Origin: Lantana camara
Lineage: Eukaryota; Streptophyta; Magnoliopsida; Lamiales; Verbenaceae
DNA: 64,000 bases
Reading direction: 5' to 3'
Assembly: GCA_037501455.1 (NCBI GenBank)
Contig: CM074862.1
Span: forward strand, 84,901,501-84,965,500
This document shows, in pieces, positions 33,192 to 45,346 of this stretch. Positions within the stretch are counted from its first letter, which is position 1. Each line of letters starts with the position of its first letter. Position numbers and translations under genes: made by a program. The notes beneath the pieces are model-generated. The model was given only the letters and a program-made list of their open reading frames with translations, had not been told where the DNA came from and searched no databases.

Positions 33192-36100
33192 TGTAACGCC
33201 CCCCGTTTTTCAGTTTAAGTAATGTGACGTATTTGTTTAAAAATTGCGCAAATTAAGTATTTAATTATATGATTAATTGTTTATAAGTGTTTTTATTTGA
33301 TTTAAAACCGTAAACTTTTGTTATTTAATTTAATTAATATGGAATTTAAGTTTAGTAATTTATTTATAACAATATGAATTCGTTCATGCGCTTGAGTGTT
33401 TTATTTCTACTTCGTTCTTATATGAAATGATACTGGATTGGCGTGAAAATTTAACATGTCGTAAATATGTGTGTTATGAACGTGCCTATGTGCTCGGTTT
33501 ATGTTTTCGGATTCAATTGACGTGTTTATGAATTTATTTTGATTTTTGGAACCAAGTCGGGGGCTAACGAGCAATTAGCGCACCCTTGGTTCCGTGCGTG
33601 ATATCTTGAGCTCGGGAATTCGGATTCGAATTCCGTCAACTCCGTTGCCTTCGTATCGACGATTCGGAGACAATGGAAGAAGCCTCATACCTTTTTGAGA
33701 TCATTAAGACCTCCAAAATCCAACCGTAACGGACAACTCGTGCAAGAAGAGCTCTTATGTTGACTAGTCTTCATGGTGGGACCCCATAACCCCTCTTAAC
33801 TTAACCACACCTTAACCATGACTTATCTACCATGGGTTAACCCTTTCTCCTACCCTTTTAGCTGCAAAAACCGAGCCAAAATATCTCCTCTCATTCTGCA
33901 ACTGATCGAGAGAAGGGAGAAGAGAAGAAGGAGAGAAACCCTTGGCCATTCTTTGTGATTTTGAGCTCAAATCACCATCTTCCTTCACCAAAACTTCAAG
34001 GTATGAATATTTATGTCTTCTCTACTCAATTATGTTTGATTTCATCTATTTAAAACATGATTTGGATCAGATTTGATTAGGGTTTGAATTATGAGATTAG
34101 TATGAACTTTTAGGGATTTTTGTCCTAGTGACCTATTTACTTGTGTGGCTGAATTCCTTGCTTAAACATGATCATATGAACTTGGTTCTTGGCTTATTTC
34201 TTTCCTAATTGATAGTATATGATGTTAGGAGGATTTCTTCTCTTGCTTCTTTTATAAAATTTTGAGTTATGGAGCTCCAAACTTGGTGATCAAACTATTT
34301 TCCCCTGTTTTCGAACTGCTGTGTGAAATTTGGTGTTGTTGCATGATCATATGGCCTCCATTTCGTGTGAAAATGCATGGAGTTGATGTACACTTATTGT
34401 TATATATGTTAGCATTCATGTTTCAAGTATTTGGATCCATTTGAAGCCTCAAAACCGAAATACATGGCCTGTTTCTATGCATGCACCATGACAGATTTGT
34501 TGCTGTTGTGTTTGGTAAGTTGTTGGTCATCCTAATGTGCTTTAAATTGTACCATTTTGCATATATATGATGTATATTAGTTGTTTGGTATGTTAGCATG
34601 CATTCCCCAAAGTTTCAGATCCAAATTCAAGCCCTAAGTACTTGATCAAGGCATGATAGAATCATTAGGGCTCATATGTCCGATTGTAGCGACCCAGTTT
34701 TGTTTCACGGTTTAGATGATCTTAACGTGTGATTTAGCTTTTGAACTCTAAATGAAAAATGTTCATAACATGCCAAATATGTTGTATATGAAGTTTCAGA
34801 GCATTTGGAGTTCATTTGGTATGCCTTTGGATTGAGTTTGTTTGAGTTCAGTTTTGCCAGACAAATTTCAAAGGGGATTAAGTTCTGTACCGTGACACCC
34901 CCGTGTCTCATTTACTCATAAGAGGGAGACACGGGCGTGTCACACTCTCTGGGCAGCTCTGTACTGAGCCACGCCCGTGGCTCAGTTGGGCAAGGGTTGG
35001 TGACACCCCCGTGTCACTTCCCATGTGCAGTCCGTGTTGCTTCCTTTTTGGTTTTTGATTTGTTTCCCATCCTTAATGACTTTATCTCCCTTTATGTTGA
35101 ACTATGAACTTGTTGTACTATGTGTTAGGAGTATTTTGGTTTAATTTCATGGCATTTGAATGTGCTATAGGCATGCTTTTACTTAATGCCGGTTATGGGT
35201 GTTTATGTGTCGTTTATGAATCGCCTCGCTTATTTTCTATATCTTATCACTTCTTCTTGTTGCCCAACCTTGAATATATGCTATGTTATGTAATATGAAG
35301 TATATGGTAACATTATGGACGAGCTTGAACATGTTCTGTGCCCTTATTTGGATTCTTGAATTATTGGATTGGAAGTATGAATTAAAGGATCTATGATTGA
35401 ACAAGTGAATGAATTGGTTATATGATTTTCATGACTTAATATGATCTTTATGCCTTCATATCATGCTTGAGCATTGCCGTGCGTCTTTGTGGCGGTGCTT
35501 AGAGTCTGAGTCTTGTGTTCTGTGTGTGTTCAGTCGTTCAGGGTTTCTTCAGGGAGTGTCTGTCAGTTGTTTGGGATCCAGTGGGACGTCTTGGCTTGTG
35601 TTTTTCGTTCTCGTCGGTGTAAGGTGAGGTTTTAGCATTTTTGTTTTAGTTAAAGCGACCTACAACCCTATATGCTAGTTTTCAAGCCCGCATGCGAATA
35701 TATACTATATGTATATTAAATATGTGTCTTACGGTATGTTATGAATTTTGTTAATTCGATTTGATATGAATTCTTCTGAAATTATACGTATGGGCGTATA
35801 TAAGCTTAAAATGTTTTGCAACGAGGCTATGCTCCAAACCGTGTGTCTTCATACCAGCTGCGGATTAGGATGACACGGAGAGGTACGTTTATAGCATATG
35901 CTAAGTTGCAAGGTATGGTATGCTCCGATAAGGTACGTAAGTATGATTTTGATACGATATGATAAGTTTGCTCTGTAGCGAGTTATGATATGCTCTGTTT
36001 TGATATGTTGGGCCCCGAGACGTGGATAAGGGGGACCCGGGACGACCATGGGGTCGCCGGTTATGACCCCGCGCCCGTTCTCATTTGAGATATTCACGTG

Positions 36101-36986
36101 CGACTCTTGGAGGTTGGGAAGGCGTGGTATCTTGAGCCCTCGGTGGATAACCGGGGAAGGCACAACGTGGATTAGCTACCCCGTGTGTTTTTGGTAATGT
36201 AGGTGTTAGGGTTTGATTCCCGATACACCATGGATGTTGGGTGGAGGTGATTTGAGTTCGATTTTATGTTATGTTTGATGGAGTAAGGGATAGTCCGTTC
36301 TCGCCGGACTTATGTTTATGTTATGTTTGATAGATTATGGATCGAGATAGGTTTTCCTTTTAATTATATGAATAAGTATCAGTAAACGTTTGTGTTTAAA
36401 AATGGTTTTGGTATGCAAAACCCTAGTCCCGGTTCATAATCTTTCTTTTGATACGTGCTTTGCTCTATACGTATATATGTGTTGGTGTGTGTTCAGCCCC
36501 CTCGCTCAGTCAGTGGACTGACCCTCGCCCCACCTTTGTTTTCAGTCTGCAGGTTCAGGTTCTTGGAGTTCGAGCTAGGCGGCTTTGAGTCTGGTCTGTC
36601 GAGTCTGTGTCGGTCCGTTTGATTTTGCTAAGTATTTTTGTTCTGATTTATTTATGAAAATGATGTATATAGTATGTTCTGTACAAGATGATACTTATGC
36701 TTGGATTACATGAATTTTCGGGACAGGTTAGGACAGGGCTTGGATTAGTTGAACCCGTTTCTGTATTTTGTTGATTAAAGTTTTTGTTAGTTCATATTTT
36801 TGATTCGCTTCCGCGTACAGGTTTTGCATATTTTACTTGCACGGGGTTTAGGTACCGCCTAGCTTAGGTTGGATTTTCGTATGTCACCCGTTCGCTATGA
36901 CTTGGTGCGTGTGCGGACGTTCCATTTCGTACCACGTGTCGGGTCATAGTGCGGGGGTGTGGTGCCCCACCGCTTGGGGTGCTACA
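33192..36986 (+). repeat. 3' LTR of the LARD-like element
   Basis: Collinear with 26890-30683 at an offset of 6,303, one base longer in the first C run. Ends GGGGTGCTACA, followed by the TTTAG target duplication. Confidence 0.95.
34891..35017. repeat. Cluster of four CACG-palindromes in the LARD 3' LTR
   Basis: Identical copy of the cluster at 28588-28714. Confidence 0.85.
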
Positions 36987-36991
36987 TTTAG

Positions 36992-37153
36992 ATACATGAT
37001 TCTGGGATTTAGATACATGATTTTTTCCTTGTATTTCAAATACATCATTTGAGGTTTTAGATACGCGATTCTTGAGTTTTAATACATCATTTTTGAAAAT
37101 GGGGAACTAAAAGGAATTTGGCTTATCATTTGGGGAGTTTTCGGGAATTCCCC
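36992..37153. mobile_element. Foldback MITE, right half
   Basis: Continues from 26889 after the LARD element. Its terminal 65 bp (AATGGGGAACTAAAAGG ... GGGAGTTTTCGGGAATTCCCC) mirror the left end. No clear target duplication of the MITE itself was found. Confidence 0.75.
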
Positions 37154-37746
37154 GTAGAGATGATTTGAGCAATGGAATAATATTGAAAATGATAATATGT
37201 CGAACTACGGTTTTGAGAGATGAATATTTAGCCCAAGTTAATTATACTAAAAGTGATGATAATGATATATTAAAAGCTACAATTTCTCAAGATTATGAAA
37301 TAAAAAAAGTAAAAAATATATGTTCTCGTTTTAAATGATGGAATTGAAGTCAAAAACATAAAAATAAAAATATATATGTTCCCATTTTAAATGATAGAAT
37401 TGAAGTCAGAAATATAGAAAAAATATTAGGTGCAAAAGTCATAATTTTAAAATTAAAGAGATCAACTAAAAGTAACTCAGAAATTATATTAAAGAAGACA
37501 AAACAATATAAGGAATAAAGTATATATAGTTAACATAAAAAATTTAGTTTTTTTGTGTGTATTTTTTATATATGTTTTTCTTTTATTAAATATATTTAAA
37601 AGTTATAAACTATTCCTTATGTTAAAAGTTAGAATTATGCAAATTATTATACACTTTTAAATTTTTTTTTAATATAATAACATAGTTTCAAATATTTTTA
37701 TTGTTTATTTATATAAATGTTTCTCTACTTTGAAGTACTACTTATC
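37154..37746. other. AT-rich spacer
   Basis: A short direct repeat (ATATATGTTC ... TTTTAAATGAT.GAATTGAAGTCA at about 37318 and 37372) is the only structure seen. Confidence 0.6.
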
Positions 37747-37755
37747 GTACATGAG

Positions 37756-38212
37756 GGAAAAATTCATATGCATCTCTATGTTTTTAATGCAAATTCAAAA
37801 TAGTTCTCATGTTTTTAATTTACTTTAAATTCATCCTTTAAGTTATTTTTTTACCTGAATTTTAGGTTAAAATTATAAACAGACTAAAATACCCTTATAG
37901 TAAAATTTATGTATTTAAGTATAAAGATAATCAAATTATCTTGCATTTTATCTATTTAAATAAATTGAGGGTAATTCAAAAAGCACGTCAAGTTCATAAT
38001 CCATAAAAAAAAAATCAAAGGAATTAATTTGATCATCTTTGTACTTAAATAGATAGATTTTACTATAAGGGTATTTCAGTCTATTTATAGTTTTTGGCCT
38101 AAAATTATGATAAAAAAAATAACTTAAAGGATGAATTTAAAGTAAATTAATAACATGAGGACTATTTTAAATTTTCACTAAAATCATAGGGATGAATATG
38201 AAATTTTCCCTT
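37756..38212. mobile_element. Mutator-type foldback MITE (457 bp) with 9-bp target duplication
   Basis: GTACATGAG flanks both sides (37747-37755 and 38213-38221). The two halves are inverted copies over about 195 bp (left: GGAAAAATTCATATGCATC..., right complement: GGGAAAATTTCATATTCATC...), leaving a short centre. A 9-bp duplication plus long inverted repeats fits Mutator-like MITEs. Confidence 0.88.
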
Positions 38213-38221
38213 GTACATGAG

Positions 38222-40164
38222 TTAAAAGAGAGATTTTATATAAATATTTTTAATTAATATACTAATTTAAAAAGAGTCCTTATTATGATATATATGTTTT
38301 CCGTAGATTTGAGGAGACTTCCTATTTTCACTCTTCAAATATATATATATATTTAAAATTTTAAATATAATAATATATAAATGCATTTACCAATTCCCCG
38401 TCTGATTAAACATTTTTAAAGTTATTACTATTATTAGGATATTTTGGGCATTGATGATCAAAATTACATTTAACTGCGTGAAACACGCTCGTTTACTTTG
38501 ATTGTTCTCAATCTATTGGATTTGCGTTATGAAAATGATAAATTTAATAAAATCGCTTAACAAGAAAAAATGAACTTGTTTACTTTGATTGTTTATAAGC
38601 TGATTATTTAGCAATAACTTTTGAAAGTTGCAATATACTCCATTCTTTTCAAACTTATGTACAGGGCCTTGTTTTATTCCATAGGCCCTAGCCTAGCCCC
38701 TTCAAAGTAAATAATTTTTTATGACTTATTAAATAGTTCATCTAACATTTTCTACGGAAGTAAACGATTTTTAGATATTTAACTATTTAAGCATGTCTTT
38801 TTTTTTCCTCTTTTAAAGTTTTCACGGTCTGTTTGTTTTTCAATTTTGTGTTTGCCTTATCTATCAATTTATTTTTTCATTTTCACACTCTTTTAATAGT
38901 TTTTAATATTTTTTTTTAATTGTGCATTTAATTAATATTATTTTTATTTTCATTTTTATTTTTATTTTTATTTTGTTCATAGTCGAGTTTGTCTATACCA
39001 CTTATATATATTTATATATATATATAATATATGTCTTTATAATTAAATATGTTTATGTAGTTATAAATATACAATTATATCTTATAATATAAATTACAAT
39101 TAATATATTAATATAAAAAATAGTCCTTATTATGATATTCTATGTTTTCTTTAGATTTGAGAAATCTTAGTTCTAGTTTATTAAGGAGTCCTATTCTCAC
39201 TCAAATAAGTATTTTTGAAATATCTAAAAATAATAGTATGCATTTACTAAATCATCCTCTAATATTTTATCCAATGAATAAGTCGTAACAAACCCAAAAA
39301 TCATTGGTGCTTTTATAATAAAATAAAATATAATGTAATGAATATAATAATAATTTTTTATTTTAGTATTGATATGATATCTAGATATTATATTCCTAGT
39401 TCTTAAATGGTGGATATATCATTTAGATTTTGGGTTACAATGTTTCAAGCTGTAGTTATATATTTTTTTTATTTTTTTTAATTGGAAAGGTTCACCTATT
39501 AAAACTGGAACCATCACATGGAAGATAATATCAAGTTAACGTACAAAGAAAACTCACTATTACTAACAAAACTCTCTACATTTCTGAATCAAAACTACTT
39601 TGTATGACCAAATTATTATTTGAGATTTCGTCTCATATCAGTCTCTCTTATCATTGCATTCCCGATTGTGAAAGACAATGAATCCAAATGACAATACCAG
39701 TCCAACCAAGTACCCAAGAATAGCTCCATAAGTAACACAAATTGGCCACTTCATAATTAGTTATTTATAACTAATTATATAAAGTTATAAAAATTACATT
39801 TAAAATAGAGTTTGATTAGAATATTTTAGAATATTATGTAAATAATTTTTTATTCAATCATATTGTTTTATCAATTACATAAGCTAATTAATATTAGAAT
39901 AATTTTAATTTACGAAGAGTTCTATTTTAAGTAAATAAGTCTTTTAATATATATAAATTAATAATATATAACATTTATTTACATAATTATCCTTGGCTAA
40001 AAAATATTGACATAATTATTATAAGGGTATTTTAAGTGATCAATATTTTGTAAGAAATCAAAAATTCTATTCGTACTTTTTATTTGTCCTTAGAGATTAT
40101 GTTTCTCCTGACAATTTTCTAGAATGTTAGGTTAGAATATATATTTTCACTTTCTGGTTTCATA
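38222..40164. other. AT-rich spacer without recognisable genes
   Basis: Poly(T)/poly(A) tracts and TA microsatellites (for example 39004-39030). No coding frame or repeat I can name. Confidence 0.6.
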
Positions 40165-40837
40165 TAATATTTCTTTGTTATAATTCCCCGAGGTAGTGAA
40201 GACGCTTATTGTGGGTACCTCTCTCAACGTAATTTTTTAAAGGGCTAAACCCATCGACCCCCCTATCCTTTCAGGGTTTTTGCACTTTCCCCCCTATCCT
40301 TTTTTTTTTGCATTAAACCCCCCAACCTTTGAAAAATCGCACACTAGACCCCTTTGACCAAGCTTTGACTATCGATTTCTCCTCCATCATGGCGATCCAA
40401 GCTCCAAGACCACTGCCATCGTGCTCGTCTCTCCAAGGAGAACAAAATCCATATCCCATCCGACCCTATTAGCCACCAAACACTTCGTTTGTCGTGAGTC
40501 ACCTTTGACCGATAATTTCTTCTTCGTCTATTGTCGGATTTTGATTTCGAACCATTGTTGTATTCCTTACGTCGAGAGCTTCAATTTGATATATCATATC
40601 AACACATTTGATATCAGCATCGTACAGATATGCTTTGTTAAAGTTTTTTAGAAGGGGTCAAGTGTACGATTTTTCAAAGGTTGGGGGGTTTAATGCAAAA
40701 AAAAAAAAAGGACAGGGGGGAAAGTGCAAAACCCCTGAAAGGATAGGGGGGTCGATGGGTTTAGCCCTTTTTTAAATTCACAAGTTTCGAACTGCTTAAG
40801 TGAACTCAAGGCCCTATCCACTTGAGCCAATTGCCCG
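40165..40837 (-). mobile_element. tRNA-derived SINE interrupted by a MITE
   Basis: On the minus strand 40837-40777 reads like a tRNA-related SINE head: an A-box-like TTGGCTCAAGTGG (about 40830) and a B-box-like AGTTCGAAAC (about 40795), roughly 35 bp apart, as in Pol III internal promoters. The body resumes on the far side of the MITE (40232 to about 40170: GAGAGGTACCCACAATAAG ... CACTACCTCGGGGAATT). Total length without the MITE is about 130 bp. The SINE's own target duplication is unclear. Confidence 0.55.
40242..40767. mobile_element. Mutator-type TIR element (526 bp) with 9-bp target duplication
   Basis: TTTTTTAAA flanks both sides (40233-40241 and 40768-40776). Inverted ends of about 105 bp begin GGGCTAAACCCATCGACC and include homopolymer-rich CCCCCCTATCCTTT and AAACCCCCCAACCTTTGAAAAATCG. 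The centre (about 40360-40650) is less AT-rich and might be a captured host fragment, but I do not recognise it. Confidence 0.88.
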
Positions 40838-41179
40838 TTTATAACTGTTATATAAAGTTATTTTTCAAAAAAAAAAAAGTTATGTAAAGTTATTAAAATT
40901 ATTTTTGAAAGAGTTTGATTAGAATATTTTAAAAATATTATGTAAATTATTTTTTATTTAATTATTATGTTTTTATCAATTTCATAGCTTACTTAATATT
41001 ATTTTATAATTCTTTTCTACCAAGAGAGTCCTATTTCAGGTTAATAAGTACTTTTTTTAAGTATTTAGATTAATAATTTATAACATATATTTACATAATT
41101 ACCCCTAATTAATAATTATTGACATAACTATTATGAGGATATTTTTGACGAACAACATTTTGTAAGAAACTTTCGTGCT
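40838..41179. other. AT-rich spacer
   Basis: Resembles 39750-40060 loosely (TTATATAAAGTTATAAAAATTA..., ATTAGAATATTTTAAAATATTATGTAAATTATTTTTTAT), so it is probably an old duplicate of that stretch. No gene seen. Confidence 0.5.
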
Positions 41180-42500
41180 TTTATAAGATATATATACAAT
41201 ATATAGACAAATTAAAATCTATTAGTTACAATGCACATATTTTTAAAAATATTACGATAGATTTCTCACGAAACAAACCAGACGTATTATTATCTATATT
41301 ACACGAAATTTTTAAAAATACTACTACAGATTTCTTTCTTTTTTTTTTTTGAACGATAATAACAGATTTCTTAGTAGAGAAATTTTTTAGGCTACGTGGG
41401 ACATATTTTTAAAAATATTACAACAGATTTCTAAGAAGATAAATAAGAAAATACTTAACAACAGATTTTTCAAAGATAAATAAGGTGCATTATCTATATT
41501 GCACGGATTTTTAAAAATACTACGAGATAAATAAGATGTATTATGTTGCACAGATTTTTAAAATTACTACAAATGATTTACCAGGAGACCAATAAGAAAT
41601 TTTTATACTACAGACAGATTTCTAAATAGACAAATCAGACGTATTATTTATGTTGCACGGAATTTTAAAAACACTTTAACATATTTTTCAGTAGATAAAT
41701 AAGACGTATTACCTATGTCAGCACAGATTTTTAAAGATACTACTACAGATTTCTCAGGAGACAAATAAGACGTATTACCTATGTTGCACGGATTTTTAAA
41801 AATACTATGACAAATTTCTCAGGAGACAAATAAGACGTATTACCTATGTTGCACGGAATTTTTAAAAAACTGTGATAAATTTCTCAAAAGAGGAGATAAA
41901 TAAGACGTATTACCTATGTTGCACGGATTTTTAAAAATACTACCACATATTTTTCGGGAGACAAATAAGATGTATTACCTATTTTGCACAGAATTTTAAA
42001 AATACTGTGATAAATTTCTCAAAAGACAAATAAGGTGTATTATCTCTATTGCACTGATTTTAAAAATATTATGACAAATTTCTCAATAGGCAATTACCGG
42101 TAGACAAATAAGATTACCTATGTTGCACGGATTTTTAAAAGTATTATCTATTTTGCACAGACTTTTGCATAGATTTTTAAAAATACTACAATTGATTTAT
42201 ATGAGGAGACAAATAAGATATTTTTATACTAGAACAACTTTCTCAGTAGACAAATAAGATGTGTTACTTATGTTGCACGGATATTTAAAAATAGTATTAT
42301 AGATTTCTCAGTAAACATTAGGAGACAAAATAAAATATTTTTATATTACACAAACTTATGTTGCACGCACTTTTAAAAATACTACCATAGATTTTTCCGA
42401 GACATCAGGAGATAAATAAGACATTTTTATACTACAGACAAATTTCTCAGTAGATATGAGAAAATACTACAACAGATTTGTCATGAGACAAATAAAAAGT
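41180..42500. repeat. Satellite-like array, about 63-70-bp unit, diverged
   Basis: Units share TATGTTGCACGGATTTTTAAAAATACTAC followed by ACAGATTTCTCAGGAGACAAATAAGACGTATTACC. GTTGCAC or a variant recurs at about 41495, 41543, 41652, 41780, 41847, 41917, 41981, 42049, 42121, 42152, 42270 and 42360. Units differ by substitutions and by missing blocks, so the array is old or was built by irregular slippage. No coding frame. Confidence 0.85.
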
Positions 42501-43229
42501 GAAAAGAAAAAGAAGAAAAAAGAATATATTGAAAATTTCCTTTAAAAGTATAGATATAATTATTTAAAATTTATTAGTATATATATAAATAGTTAATCAA
42601 ATAAAAAAATAGAATAGAATATACACAGACACTTTTGAATTGGAGATTGCACTAAATAAGCATCATCATAAACATAAGGATGGAGAAGAGTTGTTCTTTT
42701 AGTTCAATGCATTTCTTTGGGGTTACGTTGAGTATGTCTTTTCTTTCTATTTTTTTGTTCTTATTTTTCCTGAAATTTGTGGAAAACAATGTAAAAGACA
42801 TAGTAATTAAAAAGGATGATGTTTGAAATATTATGTAATATAATTTTGAAGAAGAGAGCGCTGGCGTGAAGTTAAGGTTGAAGAAGATGGATTTTTGGTT
42901 AATTAAATAAGATTATGTTTGAAAAAAGAAAAAGAAAAAAAAATTAAAAACCCTTTAAATACAATGAATGAACTGAAATATCCCTTCAACAATCAAACTT
43001 ATATCATGTATTTTAAAATGATTGGAATATTTCGAAAGATTTCTCTAGAATTTACTAAAAAAAGTTTAAATGTGACATTTTATAAATGTTCTAAAAAATA
43101 AAAAAAAAAAAGTAAGTTATGCGATCAAAATCGAATAATAAAAAGTATACTATACATAATAGTATAAAATTTTTCATTAGTTTTGATTTGGAAGTGGTTT
43201 AAACTTTAAACCTCAAATACTTTTTATTG
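42501..43229. other. AT-rich spacer
   Basis: A short Lys-rich frame at 42919-43101 is low-complexity and not convincing. Nothing else is recognised. Confidence 0.5.
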
Positions 43230-44398
43230 GCCGTGGGAACCTGTTGGAGAGTGGGTACGGGTGAAGATATACATGTTTGGAGAGACAGACAGTTTCCGTG
43301 CGAACCAACTTTTCATCCACGGTTTAGGCCGGGTACAACGGTTGGTTGTTCGAGTGGGTTTTGGACCTTATGAAACCCAACCCGTTGAAGGGGGATAAGG
43401 ATCTGATCCGGCCGAACTCGTTTTATCCTGACTTCCTGAGTTTGCAGCTTTTGGCGATTTTTGGCGAACGGATACCTTGATTTGACACTATACCCGAGAT
43501 GGACGGTTTTCTGTTAAAAGTGCCTATTACTTATGTATTGGACAACTTCAAATGAAGGAAGCTCCACCAGTCTTACTCTTATTACTAATCATAAACTAAT
43601 GTGCCAGCAGGTTCATTGTTAAAGAATGCTATTGATTTCAGCGAGATGCTTCATAGTCTCCAAGCTGATGATGGTAAGAAGCTAGTCACACTTCTTTGGA
43701 TGTTATGGAATTATCGCAATAAACCGCGCGCTGAGGGCACAAAGTGGTGGCTTATCTGGGTACCATCTCGAATGTTGAGCATGATGCAACAGCGCGGTTA
43801 GGTGGAAAGGTGGTTCAGAAATGGTAGAAGCCGAGCCCGGGTTGGGTCAAGTTGAATTTTGATTTGGGTGGTTTTTAAGGAGGAGAACGCCATTGGAAAT
43901 GGAGTAGTAGCATGTGATTCAAATGACGATTGGATTGGGTGGGAAACGGATAGAAAGCTTCATGTTTCGACACAGCTGTTGTGGAGAGTGGAGACCCTTG
44001 CTGCCCTTTCAGCAGCCCGGTTGGCGAGAGTCGAGAGATTTTGGTTGGCGCAAAATTATAATTGAAGGCCATAATTTTTTGGTGATCAATCAACTTCAGA
44101 ATTCGGAAGATAATCTCTTATCTTTAGGCAATATTTCAATGATGTTAGAGTCTCGTGTAATAGTTTTTACGGTTGTCGGTTCTCTTCTATTAGACGTCAT
44201 GTGTAATAATTTTTATGGTCGTCGCTTCTTTTCTATTAGACATGATATAAATATAGTTGCCTACAGGTTAACTCGTAGTGCGGTTTTCGGCCTACATTAG
44301 ACAGGATCTTTCGATATTCCTTCATTTGCTTTGAATTCTGATATTTCAGATCAGAGCGCGCCCCCCCCCCCCCCCCCCCCAAAAAAAAAAAAAAAAAA
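43230..44398 (+). mobile_element. LINE (L1-type) 3' remnant with RNase H and C/A tail
   Basis: Plus-strand fragments in order: a zinc-binding RT region (RVGTGEDIHVWRDRQFP near 43250, frame later broken), then LVTLLWMLWNYRNKPRAEG (43690), then the RNase H part (GVVACDSNDDWIGW near 43890; VETLAALSAARLARV near 43990; IIIEGHNFLVINQLQNSEDN near 44060; INIVAYRLTRSA near 44255). Several frames are used, so it is dead. A run of 20 C (44361-44380) and 18 A (44381-44398) follows; the A run may be the LINE's poly(A) tail. It is in the opposite orientation to the LINEs at 8-12 kb. Confidence 0.75.
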
Positions 44399-45346
44399 TC
44401 CAAAATACTTAATTTTTATGTTATTACATAAAAGACTCACTACAATCTGTTATGATCTAACCTAATTACACAAAATTTCTTTATCAAAAAATTTACATCA
44501 CAAGATCATGAATTTTGAGGACGATATCTTTAAAATTTTGTAAATATTTTATCCCTTACATTTACTATTCAAGACTTGATTTTAAATTTATGACTAAAAG
44601 TTTAAGTATTAGGCCAAATTTCAATAACGTGCAAATCTTAATCAAGTTTCTGCAATTAGACGAAATATGTCAAGCGATAACATTAGAAAAAACTGAAGAG
44701 TGACATACAAAATGAAGCAAGATGAATTTTCCTAAGTTATATTATAGATTACTCACGGTTCATATCAGCCACCCAATATTCAAAATTGGATTGTTGATAT
44801 TAGCAATGAGTCACAATTCAAATTTCAAATAAGCAAAAATCATACCTCCCATTCACAGTCTTTGTTTGGAATGATGGTGGGAGAATATATTTATGGTGGT
44901 GGATAAAAATAATTATAAAAAGCATAAGGGATCGTTGTTGATATTAGCGACCCCTAATAAAAATATAAAGTAAAATCTTGATAGTCTCTAATTTCAACCA
45001 CGGCTTCCGTAGAAGTCAATGTTACTAAGCGCGATTTTTAAATAAACAAGGAAAAAAATATAAGTCTCGGCAGTGACCCCGTTAAAGATCGCTACTCCTA
45101 CCTACCAACAACTTATATTATCTCGTTAACCCACAGCCAAGAACCGACAAATATTATTTATGAAAATTCATCTGACCAAACACTCCTCCTGAATGCCAAT
45201 AGACTCTAATATAAGTTTTACACTCTCCCTTAGAACTGGGAGGTAGAACAAGTTATATTCTATATTATGATTCTAACTTAAGTCCCAAATAACCACATTA
45301 CAGAATGATGTCCCAAAATAGAGACATCTCAAAGAATATGATGAGA
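44399..45346. other. Spacer and 3' flank of the ABCB gene
   Basis: No gene is recognised. The part next to 45346 is the 3' UTR of the ABCB gene on the minus strand; no perfect AATAAA signal was found. Confidence 0.5.

Larger units (their letters stand above)
26890..36986 (+). mobile_element. LARD-like LTR retrotransposon (10,097 bp, non-coding interior), very young
   Basis: LTRs of 3,794 and 3,795 bp (26890-30683; 33192-36986), TG...CA ends (TGTAACGCCCCC ... GGTGCTACA), target duplication TTTAG (26885-26889 and 36987-36991), a Met-tRNA primer site and a purine tract define it. The 2.5-kb interior has no gag, protease, RT or integrase frame. LTR differences I found: one C in a C run, A/C at 28378/34681, two adjacent bases near 28439, G/A at 29081/35384. 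LTR form and primer site suggest an origin from a Tekay-type chromovirus; it would need enzymes from another element. The nearly perfect LTR identity means a recent insertion. Confidence 0.92.

Noticed and set aside
26890..36986. A 10-kb DNA transposon with 65-bp inverted ends
   Set aside because: The inverted ends belong to a MITE; the inner 10 kb has its own LTRs, primer site and TTTAG duplication.
40785..40837. A tRNA gene on the minus strand
   Set aside because: A- and B-box-like motifs are present but no cloverleaf can be drawn; SINE head fits better.
42919..43101. 60-codon Lys-rich frame
   Set aside because: AT-rich low-complexity spacer with no recognisable motif.
43859..44300. A host RNase H-like gene
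   Set aside because: Domain order, broken frames and the A tail show a LINE 3' remnant.
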